Positions 33,437 through 42,835 of a stretch of DNA of 64,000 bases are shown here, piece after piece; positions within the stretch are counted from its first letter, which is position 1; every line of letters begins with the position of its first letter. Made by a program: the position numbers and the translations under genes. The stretch spans positions 1-64,000 of the forward strand of contig CANQVS010000010.1 in the NCBI GenBank assembly GCA_947627345.1, in the 5' to 3' direction. Source of the DNA: an uncultured Clostridia bacterium. Lineage in GTDB: Bacteria > Bacillota > Clostridia > Oscillospirales > Acutalibacteraceae. The notes under the pieces are model-generated. The model saw nothing but the letters and a program-made list of their open reading frames with translations. It was not told where the DNA came from and made no database searches.

Positions 33437-34867
33437 TTGTTTAAGGGTATTACCAGACGATGGGTATTCAGCACAATACTGCTTATAGTTCTGATAATAG
33501 TTCTGATTGTTACAGGTCTTATTTACGGAACTGTCTACCTTTTTAATAACGAGGTTGAACGCACGCTCACGACAGCGGGTTCAGAGCTTACCTCGGTTTT
33601 TGAAAACTACGAGGCGGACAACTCGACCGCCTTTACCTCAGGCGCAAGGAGTTATGTTGAAAATTTTCAGCATAAGGAACAAATGGAGGTAATGTTAGTC
33701 AATTCAACGGGGAGAATCATTCTTACCTCGACAGGCTTTTCTTATGACGAAAACGAGGACGTTAAAGACTTTGAAAACGCCAAAAACAACAATCTCGGCT
33801 ATTCTTTTGAGCATGGAATATCGCTCTCGGGAGAGCCTGTTACAAGCTATATACGCATAATTAACAACAGAAACGGCTACGCCATAGGTGCGGTACGGTA
33901 TGTCGTTTCCACTACCGATGTTACAAATCGTATAGTTATAATATCCTCGATTATTATCTTCTCGGGGCTTGTGATACTTTTTATAATAATCGTTTCAGGC
34001 TCCTGTTTTATCCGCTCGATTGTAACTCCCGTACGAGAGCTTAGCGAAACAGCCAACAAAATTGCCCACGGCGACTTCAGCACAAAAATAGAAAAACGCT
34101 ATAACGATGAAATAGGAGATTTGTGCGACGCTATTACCGATATGGCAAAGGATTTAGAGGCAACGGAACAGATGAAAAACGACTTCATTTCCCGTGTTTC
34201 TCACGAGCTTAGAACTCCGCTTACGGCAATTAAAGGCTGGGCGGAAACTATGCAACTATCGGGCAGAAAAAAGCTTGACAGAAAGACCTTTGACAAGGGT
34301 ATGGACGTTATTATAAAGGAAAGCGGACGTCTTACAGGAATTGTTGAGGAGCTTTTGGATTTCTCAAGAATACAGACGGGAAGAATGGTTCTCATCAACG
34401 AAAAGCTTGATATTTTAGCGGAGCTTGACGAGGTAATATATATTCTCAAAGACAGAGCCGTAAACGAGGGTAAACACCTAATTTACGATGAACCTGTTGA
34501 AATGTTCCCTCCCGTTTACGGTGACAGAAACCGCCTTAAACAGGTGTTCATAAACGTAATAGACAACGCTCTCAAATACACTCCCGAGGACGGAGTTGTG
34601 GCTATTGAAATAAAATACGATAAAGAAAACGACCCCGATAATATTATAATCACAATTACTGACACGGGATGCGGAATATCCGCTGAGGATTTGCCGAAAG
34701 TTAAAGAGAAATTTTATAAGGCGAATCAAAAGGTCAACGGTTCCGGAATCGGACTTGCCGTTGCGGACGAAATTATGCAGCTCCACAAGGGAAAGCTGGA
34801 TATTGAATCGGGCGTAGGCGTAGGGACTACGGTGACAATTACATTGCCTGTACTTAACGAAGGTTAA
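33437..34867 (+). CDS. Membrane sensor histidine kinase
   Basis: The partner kinase of the preceding regulator. The 476 aa (TTG start after AGGAGG...AAAGGA) comprise TM1 (about 12-36) and an extracytoplasmic sensor of about 135 residues. TM2 (about 175-198), HAMP ('RSIVTPVRELSETANKIAHGDFS') and HisKA with 'SRVSHELRTPLTAIKGW' follow. The HATPase boxes are N 'NVIDNALKYTPEDG', G1 'DTGCGI' and G2 'GSGIGLAVADEI'. All catalytic motifs are intact. The sensed signal is unknown; the calcium-loop lipoprotein two genes upstream is a plausible partner. Confidence 0.95.
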   Translation: MFKGITRRWVFSTILLIVLIIVLIVTGLIYGTVYLFNNEVERTLTTAGSELTSVFENYEADNSTAFTSGARSYVENFQHKEQMEVMLVNSTGRIILTSTGFSYDENEDVKDFENAKNNNLGYSFEHGISLSGEPVTSYIRIINNRNGYAIGAVRYVVSTTDVTNRIVIISSIIIFSGLVILFIIIVSGSCFIRSIVTPVRELSETANKIAHGDFSTKIEKRYNDEIGDLCDAITDMAKDLEATEQMKNDFISRVSHELRTPLTAIKGWAETMQLSGRKKLDRKTFDKGMDVIIKESGRLTGIVEELLDFSRIQTGRMVLINEKLDILAELDEVIYILKDRAVNEGKHLIYDEPVEMFPPVYGDRNRLKQVFINVIDNALKYTPEDGVVAIEIKYDKENDPDNIIITITDTGCGISAEDLPKVKEKFYKANQKVNGSGIGLAVADEIMQLHKGKLDIESGVGVGTTVTITLPVLNEG

Positions 34868-34891
34868 TTTGATATAGAATGAAGGTATTTT

Positions 34892-35878
34892 ATGAGTAAA
34901 AAAACGGAAACAAAAAAAATTACTTCAATCGGCGGAAGCGCGCTGATTGAGGGTATTATGATGAGGGGTCCGAAAAAAAGCACGGTCGCAGTAAGAACGG
35001 GCGAGGACGAAATATATACAGAGGACGTTAAAATAAAATTTTTAAGCCAGTCAAATAAATTCTGGCGGTTACCTCTTATAAGAGGCGTTTCGGGTATGAT
35101 AGACTCAATGCGTTTAAGCTATAAATGCCTTATGCTCTCAGCAAACAAGGCGCTTGAATCGGGTGAAATCGAGGAAGAAGAACCGAGTAAATTTGAAAAA
35201 TGGATTGACGAAAAATTCGGCGATAAATTTATGAAAATTCTTATGGTTTTTTCAAGCCTTATAGGAGTTGTGCTTGCGGTACTTTTATTCTTCTTTTTGC
35301 CGACCTGGATTTTCGGCCTTTTAGGCTTAGCGTTTCCCGCCCTCAACACAGGAGGCGAGGGAATAGCGTTCTGGCAGTCGGTTATAGAAGGAGTTTTGAA
35401 AATAGCAATCTTTATTTCGTATATTATGCTTGTTTCTATGACGCCCGATATGAAGCGTGTTTTTCAATATCACGGCGCGGAGCATAAAACGATTTTCTGT
35501 TATGAAAGAGAACTTGAACTCACCCCCGAAAACGTAATGAAACAATCACGTTTCCACCCGCGGTGCGGAACAAGCTTTATTCTCCTTATGCTTTTAGTCG
35601 GAATTGTTATCGGACTTTTTATTCCGCCGGGACTTTTTTTAAGACCGCTCATAAAAATACTTCTTTTACCGCTTACTATGGGAATAGGCTATGAGTTGAT
35701 CAAATTCTGCGGAAAGCACGATAATTGGTTAACAAGAATAATCGCCGCGCCCGGACTTTGGGCACAGCGAGTTACTACGAAAGAACCCGACGAGAAAATG
35801 TGCGAGGTTGCCATTAAGGCGATTGAGGCGGTTATTCCCGATGACGGTTCGGATATTGTGAAAAATGGTTGCTGTTAA
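34892..35878 (+). CDS. yqhQ: DUF1385 membrane protein YqhQ
   Basis: A conserved Firmicutes membrane protein of unknown function. The 328 aa show 'IGGSALIEGIMMRGPKKSTVAVR', 'PLIRGVSGMIDSMRLSYKCLM', several membrane helices (about 112-140, 155-180, 230-270), the invariant 'QYHGAEHKTIFCYE' and 'RFHPRCGTSFILLM'. In many Clostridia it precedes prmC and prfA. Here prmC follows with a 14-bp overlap, but prfA is absent. Confidence 0.93.
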   Translation: MSKKTETKKITSIGGSALIEGIMMRGPKKSTVAVRTGEDEIYTEDVKIKFLSQSNKFWRLPLIRGVSGMIDSMRLSYKCLMLSANKALESGEIEEEEPSKFEKWIDEKFGDKFMKILMVFSSLIGVVLAVLLFFFLPTWIFGLLGLAFPALNTGGEGIAFWQSVIEGVLKIAIFISYIMLVSMTPDMKRVFQYHGAEHKTIFCYERELELTPENVMKQSRFHPRCGTSFILLMLLVGIVIGLFIPPGLFLRPLIKILLLPLTMGIGYELIKFCGKHDNWLTRIIAAPGLWAQRVTTKEPDEKMCEVAIKAIEAVIPDDGSDIVKNGCC

Positions 35879-36707
35879 GTTTTTATATAATAAAGCTAAA
35901 GAGGAATTGGATAAGGCAGGAATTTCATCTCCTGCCTTTAATTCTATGTGCCTTATTGAAAAGGTTTTCGGGATAAATAAGGCAGAACTTTTATCGGGAA
36001 ATCATATTGCCGATGACGATAAATCGGTAGAATTTATAACGCTTTTGGGCAGAAGACTGAGCGGAGAACCTCTGCAGTATCTGCTCGGAGAATGGGAATT
36101 TTACGGCTATAAATTCAAGGTTGGAAAGGGAGTATTAATTCCGAGAGATGATACCGAGGTTCTTTTAAGAGTTTGCTTAAATTATCTTAAAGATAAAAAA
36201 TACACAAAAGTTCTCGACCTTTGTTCGGGAAGCGGGGCGCTCGCAATAGCAATAGCAAAGGAAACAGACGCGCAGGTAACCGCGATTGAAAAATCCGCCG
36301 AGGCTCTCCCCTACCTCTGCGAAAACATCAGCTTAAACAAAGCGGACGTAGAGGTTATTGCAGGCGACGTTTTTAAATGCTCGGGGGAATTTGACGACGG
36401 GTATTTTGACCTTATTCTCTCAAATCCTCCGTATATAATACGAAGTGAGATTGACTCTCTTCAAAAGGAAATCTCCTTTGAACCGAGAATTGCACTTGAC
36501 GGCGGAGTGGACGGATACGATTTTTACCGCTGTATTGTAAGGGACTATTCAAAAAAGTTAAAAAGTGGCGGAATGATGGCGCTTGAAATCGGAGAGGGTC
36601 AGTTTTCAACAGTTAAAAATCTTTTGGAAAAAGAAAACTTTATCAAAATAGGCTATGAACTTGACCTTGGAAATATTCAGAGGGCTATTTATGGTACTTT
36701 GGTGTGA
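35865..36707 (+). CDS. prmC: Peptide chain release factor N5-glutamine methyltransferase PrmC
   Basis: It methylates the GGQ glutamine of release factors. The 280 aa have an N-terminal helical domain ('LLSGNHIADDDKSV'), 'LQYLLGEWEFYGYKFKV', 'LIPRDDTEVLL', the SAM loop 'VLDLCSGSGALAIAIA' and the catalytic 'LILSNPPYI'. The start lies inside yqhQ with a poor ribosome site, so expression is probably coupled. Its usual partner prfA is not next to it. Confidence 0.96.
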   Translation: MVAVKFLYNKAKEELDKAGISSPAFNSMCLIEKVFGINKAELLSGNHIADDDKSVEFITLLGRRLSGEPLQYLLGEWEFYGYKFKVGKGVLIPRDDTEVLLRVCLNYLKDKKYTKVLDLCSGSGALAIAIAKETDAQVTAIEKSAEALPYLCENISLNKADVEVIAGDVFKCSGEFDDGYFDLILSNPPYIIRSEIDSLQKEISFEPRIALDGGVDGYDFYRCIVRDYSKKLKSGGMMALEIGEGQFSTVKNLLEKENFIKIGYELDLGNIQRAIYGTLV

Positions 36708-36745
36708 CTTTAGAAAATTTGTTCGATAAAAATACGGCTTTAATA

Positions 36746-36774
36746 TTGATTTTTTCCCCGTAATAATTTATAAT
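36746..36774 (+). promoter_or_regulatory. recA promoter
   Basis: -35 TTGATT (36746-36751), 17-bp spacer, -10 TATAAT (36769-36774). AGAAAATTTGTTCG at 36712-36725 matches only one half of a Gram-positive LexA box (CGAACnnnnGTTCG), so SOS control is uncertain. Confidence 0.75.
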
Positions 36775-36822
36775 TGAGTAGTAAGTTTGAATTAAATATA
36801 CACGAAAACGGAGGTATGAATA

Positions 36823-37926
36823 ATGGCAGTTGATAAGGCAAAAGCGCTTGAAACAGCGATGACGCAAATTGAAAAACAATTTGGCAAGGGTGCGGTTATG
36901 CGCTTGGGACAGAATCAGCATATGGCGGTTGACCATATTTCAACAGGCTCGCTTTCTCTCGATATTGCGCTCGGTATCGGCGGACTCCCGAGAGGAAGAA
37001 TCGTAGAAATTTACGGACCTGAATCATCGGGTAAAACCACACTGTCCCTCCACTGCATCGCGGAGGGACAGAAAAACGGCGGAAACGTCGCTTTTATAGA
37101 CGTTGAACACGCGCTTGACCCCGTATACGCGGAGGCATTGGGAGTGGATATTAATTCGCTTTTGGTTTCACAGCCGGACACGGGCGAGGACGCATTGGAA
37201 ATTGCGGAGGCGCTTATCAGGAGCGGAGCGATTGACGTTATCGTTGTCGATTCCGTTGCGGCTCTTGTTCCGAAAGCAGAAATTGAGGGCGAAATGGGCG
37301 ACAGCCACGTCGGACTTCACGCAAGGCTTATGTCGCAGGCTTTGAGAAAGCTTGCGGGCGCTATCAACAAGAGCAACTGCGTTGCAATTTTCATTAATCA
37401 GCTTCGTGAAAAGGTCGGAGTAATTTACGGAAATCCCGAGGTTACCACAGGAGGACGCGCGCTTAAATTCTACTCCTCTGTTCGTATTGACGTAAGACGT
37501 GTGGAAACCTTAAAGCAGAACGGCGAGATGATTGGTAACCGCACAAGGGCAAAGGTTGTTAAAAATAAAATTGCTCCCCCGTTTAAAGAGGCGGAGTTTG
37601 ATATTATGTACGGTAAAGGTATAAGCCGTATCGGCGAACTTGTAGACTTGAGCGTAAAGGCTGACGTCATTCAGAAAGCGGGTGCGTGGTTCAGCTACAA
37701 CGGGGAACGTCTCGGACAAGGACGCGAGAACGTAAAGGACCTTTTGACAAATAATCCCGAGCTTGCCGAGAAAATCGAAAAAGAACTTTGGGAAAATATA
37801 GATAAACTCGGACCGAAAAAGAAAGCTGCGCCTAAGGCTAAGACTGTAGAGGTAAAATCAGAGGTTAAGGAAAATTCCGTTTCAACCTCCAAAAAAGCTA
37901 ACATTGATATTTTAGTCGAAGACTGA
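36823..37926 (+). CDS. recA: Recombinase RecA
   Basis: RecA is the strand-exchange ATPase and LexA co-protease. The 367 aa show '[15 protein letters not shown]', Walker A 'GPESSGKT' (about 65-72), '[14 protein letters not shown]', '[19 protein letters not shown]' and the L2 loop region '[20 protein letters not shown]'. An extended acidic/Lys-rich tail follows. No intein. Starts after GGAGG. recX overlaps its stop by 1 nt, the usual regulatory pair. Confidence 0.99.
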   Translation: MAVDKAKALETAMTQIEKQFGKGAVMRLGQNQHMAVDHISTGSLSLDIALGIGGLPRGRIVEIYGPESSGKTTLSLHCIAEGQKNGGNVAFIDVEHALDPVYAEALGVDINSLLVSQPDTGEDALEIAEALIRSGAIDVIVVDSVAALVPKAEIEGEMGDSHVGLHARLMSQALRKLAGAINKSNCVAIFINQLREKVGVIYGNPEVTTGGRALKFYSSVRIDVRRVETLKQNGEMIGNRTRAKVVKNKIAPPFKEAEFDIMYGKGISRIGELVDLSVKADVIQKAGAWFSYNGERLGQGRENVKDLLTNNPELAEKIEKELWENIDKLGPKKKAAPKAKTVEVKSEVKENSVSTSKKANIDILVED

Positions 37927-38540
37927 TGATTATTACCGATATCGTTCCTAAGAGAAAGAAACTCTCCGCACTTTATATTGACGGAGAATTTGCGCTTAAA
38001 ATAGACAGCGAAACCCTGCTTGCGAGTCCATATTCCATCGGCTCTGAAATTTCAGACGAACAGCTTAAAGAGCTTATCGACTCCTCAAAAGAAAAGCGGG
38101 CTAAAGAAAAGGCGCTTTGGCTTCTTTCAACACGAGACCACAGCAAGCGTGAGCTTGAAATAAAAATACGAAGAACCTCCGACGGGGATTCCGCTAAAAA
38201 AGCGGTTGAGCGTATGGAGGAACTCGGACTTGTAGACGATGAAAAATTCGCGAGAAGATACGCGGACGAACTCATAAACATAAAACACCTATCCGAAAGA
38301 GGCGTTAAATACAAACTTTTGGAAAAAGGTATCGAGCGCGATTTGGCTGAAAAAATTCTGGGAGAACTTTCTCCCGACCCGCGCGAGCATATTGGTATTT
38401 TAATCGAGAAAAAATACCTAAGATACCTCTTTGACGAAAAAGGAAGACGAAAAACCGTGTCGGCTCTTGAAAGAATGGGATACTCGTGGAGCGATATCAG
38501 CACGGTAATGAATAAATATTTTGAGGACGAATACATATGA
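37926..38540 (+). CDS. recX: Regulatory protein RecX
   Basis: RecX modulates RecA filaments. The 204 aa fit the three-repeat helical family: 'LWLLSTRDHSKRELEIKIRR', 'ERMEELGLVDDEKFARRYADELI' and 'LSERGVKYKLLEKGIERDLAEKIL'. It begins at the last base of the recA stop and overlaps rimO by 4 bp. The large minus-strand ORF over it is a shadow. Confidence 0.94.
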   Translation: MIITDIVPKRKKLSALYIDGEFALKIDSETLLASPYSIGSEISDEQLKELIDSSKEKRAKEKALWLLSTRDHSKRELEIKIRRTSDGDSAKKAVERMEELGLVDDEKFARRYADELINIKHLSERGVKYKLLEKGIERDLAEKILGELSPDPREHIGILIEKKYLRYLFDEKGRRKTVSALERMGYSWSDISTVMNKYFEDEYI

Positions 38541-39865
38541 AATACAAGGTAGGTATCGTATCTTTGGGCTGTTCTAAAAACCAAGTTGACGCCGAGATGT
38601 TGCTTGCGATTTTAAATAAAAACAATTTTGAGATTGTGCAGAATGTCGCTATGTCTGACGCCGCAATCGTAAATACCTGCGCTTTTATCGACCCTGCTAA
38701 GCAGGAAAGTATTGAAGAAATACTCGAACTTGCAAAGCTTAAAGCAGAGGGTAAAATTAAATGTCTTATCGTAACAGGCTGTCTTGCAGAGAGATATAAG
38801 AAAGAGGTTATGCAACAGCTCCCCGAAATTGACGCCTGCATAGGAATCGGCGCTAACGACAAAATTGCCGAGGTTATTTTAAACGCACTTGCAGGAAAAA
38901 AACAGGAGCTTTTTTTGCCTAAGGAAAATCTTCCGCTTGAGGGCGAAAGAATACAGAGTACCCCGAAACACTACGCGTACCTTAAAATTGCGGAAGGTTG
39001 TGACAATCATTGTACTTACTGCGCTATTCCGATGATACGCGGACGCTACAGAAGCCGTACGATTGAGAACCTCGTAAAGGAGGCAAAGTGGCTTAGCGAG
39101 GGCGGAGTACGGGAACTTATCTTAATTGCTCAGGATACCTCATATTACGGTTGCGACATTTACGGAAAGCCAATGCTTTCAAAACTTTTGAGAGAACTTT
39201 GTAAAATCGACAGGCTTAAATGGATACGCGTTTTATACTGTTATCCCGAGCGTATAACAGACGAGTTGATTGACACAATCGCAACAGAGGATAAAATCGT
39301 AAAATACCTTGATCTGCCTCTACAGCATTGTAACAAAGATATTTTAAAGCGTATGAACCGAAAAGGTGACCTTGAATCCCTGACGGCGCTTATCAATAAG
39401 CTTAGAAAGCGTATTCCGAACATAACCCTGCGCTCAACCTTTATCGCAGGTTTTCCGGGAGAAAGCGGAGAGCAGTTTGAGGAATTGTGCAAGTTTGTTG
39501 AAGATATTAAATTTCAGCGTATGGGATGTTTTCCGTATTCACAGGAGGAGAACACACCTGCCTCAAGACTTCCCGACCAGATTGACGAGGATATTAAGAA
39601 AAAAAGAGCGGAAATTATTACCGACCGCCAGCAGTTAATTATGGAAAACTATGCCGAAAAGTCAATCGGCAGTGAGGTTGAAGTCCTTGTTGAGGGATTT
39701 GACCGTTACGCGGAATGTTATTTTGGAAGAACCGCAGGAGACTGTCCTGAGGTTGACGGAAATATTTTCTTTACCGCAAGCACAGTTAAGCCTGCCGAGG
39801 GCAGTTTTGTTAAGGTTAGAATAACAGACTGTCTCGGAATTGACCCCGTAGGAGAAATGATTTAA
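38537..39865 (+). CDS. rimO: Ribosomal protein S12 methylthiotransferase RimO
   Basis: This radical-SAM enzyme installs the beta-methylthio group on Asp88 of S12. The 442 aa have the UPF0004 domain with three Cys ('SLGCSKNQVDAE', 'NTCAFID', 'VTGCLAER'). The radical-SAM motif is 'GCDNHCTYCAIP', followed by 'CFPYSQEENTPA' and a C-terminal TRAM domain. 'SLGCSKNQVDAE' and 'CAFIDPAKQESI' mark RimO rather than MiaB. It is in the recA-recX-rimO-pgsA operon. Confidence 0.95.
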   Translation: MKYKVGIVSLGCSKNQVDAEMLLAILNKNNFEIVQNVAMSDAAIVNTCAFIDPAKQESIEEILELAKLKAEGKIKCLIVTGCLAERYKKEVMQQLPEIDACIGIGANDKIAEVILNALAGKKQELFLPKENLPLEGERIQSTPKHYAYLKIAEGCDNHCTYCAIPMIRGRYRSRTIENLVKEAKWLSEGGVRELILIAQDTSYYGCDIYGKPMLSKLLRELCKIDRLKWIRVLYCYPERITDELIDTIATEDKIVKYLDLPLQHCNKDILKRMNRKGDLESLTALINKLRKRIPNITLRSTFIAGFPGESGEQFEELCKFVEDIKFQRMGCFPYSQEENTPASRLPDQIDEDIKKKRAEIITDRQQLIMENYAEKSIGSEVEVLVEGFDRYAECYFGRTAGDCPEVDGNIFFTASTVKPAEGSFVKVRITDCLGIDPVGEMI

Positions 39866-40458
39866 TGAATTTACCTAATAAATTGACGATTATAAGAATT
39901 GCGCTCGTCCCGTTTTTTATGGCGGCAATTCTCATAAATTTTCCGTTTCACTATCTTGTCGCGCTCGCAATCTTTGGAGTTGCGAGCCTTACGGATATGT
40001 TTGACGGAAAAATCGCGAGAAGCCGTAACCTTGTAACTAATTTCGGAAAATTCAGCGACCCTCTTGCCGATAAAATACTCGTTCTCTCTACTCTGCTTTG
40101 CTTTGTGCAAAACGGACTTTGCGACGCGATTATAGTTGTAGTCGTACTTTTCAGAGAATTTGCCGTTATGTCGGTACGGCTTATGGCGGCGAGCGAGGGC
40201 AAGGTAGTCGGAGCAAATATATGGGGCAAGGTAAAAACCGTAACACAGATTATCGCGATAATTATAATCTTTGTTTTGCAGTTTTCAATCGAACTTATGA
40301 ATCTCGGCATTATCCCGATTAACGTCTACGATATAGCTTTAATAAGCAGGGCGTTCTTTGTTATCGGCGAGGCCGTGCTTTGGATTTCAACAATTTTCTG
40401 TATTATTTCGGGCGTCATTTACCTTATCGACAACAGAGAGTTTATAAGTATGGAGTGA
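39865..40458 (+). CDS. pgsA: CDP-diacylglycerol-glycerol-3-phosphate 3-phosphatidyltransferase PgsA
   Basis: It makes phosphatidylglycerol phosphate at the membrane. The 197-aa CDP-alcohol phosphotransferase begins 'MNLPNKLTIIRIALVPFFM'. It carries the catalytic pattern DG..AR..G..D..D within 'SLTDMFDGKIARSRNLVTNF' and 'GKFSDPLADKI'. About five membrane helices. The start overlaps the rimO stop by one base. Confidence 0.95.
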   Translation: MNLPNKLTIIRIALVPFFMAAILINFPFHYLVALAIFGVASLTDMFDGKIARSRNLVTNFGKFSDPLADKILVLSTLLCFVQNGLCDAIIVVVVLFREFAVMSVRLMAASEGKVVGANIWGKVKTVTQIIAIIIIFVLQFSIELMNLGIIPINVYDIALISRAFFVIGEAVLWISTIFCIISGVIYLIDNREFISME

Positions 40459-40465
40459 TAAATCT

Positions 40466-41857
40466 ATGATTTTATATAATACATTAGGTCAGAAAAAGAC
40501 CGAGTTTATACCGCATAATAAAAACAAGGTCAATATGTATACCTGCGGTCCGACCGTTTACCACTATGCGCATATCGGAAACCTAAGAACATATATTATG
40601 GAAGACGTACTCGAAAAATATCTGCGATATTCAGGCTACGATGTAACCCGTGTTATGAATATTACCGACGTGGGACACCTCACCTCCGACGCGGACACGG
40701 GCGATGATAAAATGCTCGAGGGAGCAAAACGCGAGCATAAAAGCGTAATGGAGATTGCTAAATTTTATACCGACGCATTTTTTGAGGACTGCAAAAAGCT
40801 CAATATAAAAACTCCCGACGTTGTCGAACCCGCGACAAACTGCATTGACGATTTTATAAATATGGTAAGCGTTCTTATGGATAAGGGCTACGCTTATTTT
40901 TCAGGCGGAAACGTCTATTTTGACACATCTAAGCTTGATAATTACTATGTTTTCGGAAACATCAACGCCGACGACCTCGAAGTTGGTGTTCGTGAAGACG
41001 TTGAACACGACGATAACAAGAGAAACAAAACAGACTTTGTTTTATGGTTCACAAAGTCAAAATTTGAGGACCAAGCGTTAAAATGGGACAGTCCGTGGGG
41101 TACAGGCTACCCCGGTTGGCATATTGAATGTTCCTCAATAAGCATTAAACACCTCGGCGAATATCTTGATATTCACTGCGGAGGCGTTGATAACGCTTTC
41201 CCCCACCATACAAACGAAATTGCGCAGAGCGAAGCATTTCTCGGTCATAAATGGTGCAACTACTGGTTTCACGTTCTTCACCTAAATGACGCGAGGGGCA
41301 AAATGAGCAAATCAAAGGGCGAGTTTCTGACCGTTTCCCTGCTTGAAGAAAAGGGATATAACCCTCTTGTTTACAGAATGTTCTGTCTTCAAAGCCACTA
41401 CAGAAAACCCCTCACCTTTTCATACGACAGTCTTGATAACACGGCTAAGGCTTACGACAAGCTTGTTAAGCGTATCTCCTCCTTAAAAGCTGACGGCGAA
41501 ATTCAGCAGGACAAGGCGGATGAACTTAACGGCAAATTCCGTGAGGCTTTGGACAACGATTTAAACACCTCGCTCGGTTTGACCGCGGTTTATGATGTGC
41601 TTAAATCCGATATAAACGACGCGACTAAGCTTTATCTTATCAAAAAATTTGATGAGGTTCTCGGACTTGACTTAACAAATTACAAAGCGGAAGAAACAGA
41701 AAATCTCGACGCTGAAATCGAAGAGCTTATTAAAAAACGTCAGCAAGCGCGAGCAGATAAAGATTTTGCTACAGCTGATAAAATCCGTGACGAACTGACC
41801 GCGAGAAACATAAAGCTGATTGACACTCCCGAGGGCGTTAAGTGGGAGCGGATTTAA
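40466..41857 (+). CDS. cysS: Cysteinyl-tRNA synthetase
   Basis: A class I aminoacyl-tRNA synthetase charging tRNA-Cys. The 463 aa show 'MYTCGPTVYHYAHIGNLRTY' (zinc Cys and HIGH-type motif), 'GYPGWHIECSSISIKHLGE', 'HHTNEIAQSEAF' and 'KMSKSKG'. The C-terminal DALR and tail regions are complete. It begins after GGAGTGAT, 7 bp past pgsA, and is followed by a terminator-like hairpin. Confidence 0.98.
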   Translation: MILYNTLGQKKTEFIPHNKNKVNMYTCGPTVYHYAHIGNLRTYIMEDVLEKYLRYSGYDVTRVMNITDVGHLTSDADTGDDKMLEGAKREHKSVMEIAKFYTDAFFEDCKKLNIKTPDVVEPATNCIDDFINMVSVLMDKGYAYFSGGNVYFDTSKLDNYYVFGNINADDLEVGVREDVEHDDNKRNKTDFVLWFTKSKFEDQALKWDSPWGTGYPGWHIECSSISIKHLGEYLDIHCGGVDNAFPHHTNEIAQSEAFLGHKWCNYWFHVLHLNDARGKMSKSKGEFLTVSLLEEKGYNPLVYRMFCLQSHYRKPLTFSYDSLDNTAKAYDKLVKRISSLKADGEIQQDKADELNGKFREALDNDLNTSLGLTAVYDVLKSDINDATKLYLIKKFDEVLGLDLTNYKAEETENLDAEIEELIKKRQQARADKDFATADKIRDELTARNIKLIDTPEGVKWERI

Positions 41858-41948
41858 GGATTGTATTTATCTGAACATCACCAAATCCGCAAAATAATTT
41901 TTCGTTTAATTAGAGTTAAGCTCAACAAATGTAATAAGAAAAAACTAA

Positions 41949-41986
41949 AACGCATATAATCTATCGGTGATTATATGCGTTTTTTA
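41949..41986 (+). terminator. Terminator-like hairpin containing the deacetylase start codon
   Basis: Perfect 13-bp stem AACGCATATAATC/GATTATATGCGTT with a 7-nt loop, followed by TTTTT. The ATG of the next ORF (41975) is in the 3' arm and its GGTGA ribosome site spans the loop and the base of that arm. Confidence 0.75.
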
Positions 41987-42748
41987 ATTCTTACCAAACG
42001 GTCAATTTTAATTATAATGCTATGCGCGATTTTGGGAATTGCCTCTGTTTCCATCGGGCTTAATTCGGTCAGCGAAGCGGTCGCTACCGCCTCAACCGAG
42101 AGGAAAATTCCGATTTATTGCGTTGATAAGCAGGATAAGGTCTGCGCAATTTCGTTTGACGCGGCGTGGGGCAACGAGCAGACGGACGACCTTCTTAAAA
42201 CTTTGGACGAATATAATGTAAAAACGACCTTTTTCCTTGTGGGCGATTGGGTCAGAAAATATCCGAAGTCGGTTAAAAAGATTGCCAAAAAAGGACACGA
42301 TATAGGAAACCACAGCTCCAACCACCCGCATATGACGCAGCTTTCGGTTGACGAAATGAAAAATCAGCTTACCGACTGCAACAGCGAGGTAAAGAAGCTT
42401 ACGGGCAAATGTCCTACCCTGTTCCGTCCGCCATACGGCGACTATGACAACAATGTTGTCAATACAACCAAGGAAATGAATATGTACTGCGTCCAATGGA
42501 ATATCGACAGTCTCGATTGGAAAGACCCGAGCGTTGACCAGATAGTGCAAAACTGCACGTCAAAGCTTGTACCCGGCTCAATTATTCTTCTTCACAACGG
42601 AGCGAAAAACACCCCCGAAGCCCTGCCAAAGGTTATCGAGGCAATTAAGGACGAGGGATATAAGATAGTCCCAATATCAAAGCTTATTCCGAAAGGCGAT
42701 TACACTACCGATGTTCAGGGAAAAATGTGTTTAGTAGATGATGATTAG
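41975..42748 (+). CDS. Polysaccharide deacetylase (NodB domain), PdaB-like
   Basis: An exported carbohydrate esterase 4 protein, probably acting on peptidoglycan. The 257 aa have an N-terminal membrane anchor or signal (about 9-28, 'SILIIMLCAILGIASVSIGL'). The NodB domain has 'ISFDAAWGNEQTDDLL' (catalytic Asp), the metal site 'GNHSSNHPHM', 'FRPPYGDYDN' and 'IILLHNG'. Similarity in layout to sporulation PdaB-type enzymes is likely in this spore former but not proven. The start codon lies in the 3' arm of a strong hairpin, so translation or transcription may be conditional. Confidence 0.92.
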   Translation: MRFLILTKRSILIIMLCAILGIASVSIGLNSVSEAVATASTERKIPIYCVDKQDKVCAISFDAAWGNEQTDDLLKTLDEYNVKTTFFLVGDWVRKYPKSVKKIAKKGHDIGNHSSNHPHMTQLSVDEMKNQLTDCNSEVKKLTGKCPTLFRPPYGDYDNNVVNTTKEMNMYCVQWNIDSLDWKDPSVDQIVQNCTSKLVPGSIILLHNGAKNTPEALPKVIEAIKDEGYKIVPISKLIPKGDYTTDVQGKMCLVDDD

Positions 42749-42782
42749 TAAAAATATTTAAGCATAGATTTTTCCAAAATTT

Positions 42783-42812
42783 AAACAGCCGTAATTTTAC
42801 GGCTGTTTTTCT
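42783..42812 (+). terminator. Terminator of the deacetylase gene
   Basis: 12-bp stem AAACAGCCGTAA/TTACGGCTGTTT followed by a T-run on the plus strand. It lies between convergent genes and may serve queT too. Confidence 0.88.
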
Positions 42813-42835
42813 TTGCAATATCTGATTTTAAAATT

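Noticed and set aside
36712-36725. LexA box upstream of recA
   Set aside because: Only the right half (GTTCG) matches; kept only as a remark in the promoter entry.
37973-38584. 203-aa minus-strand ORF over recX
   Set aside because: Antisense shadow of recX and the rimO start; recX itself has clear family motifs.
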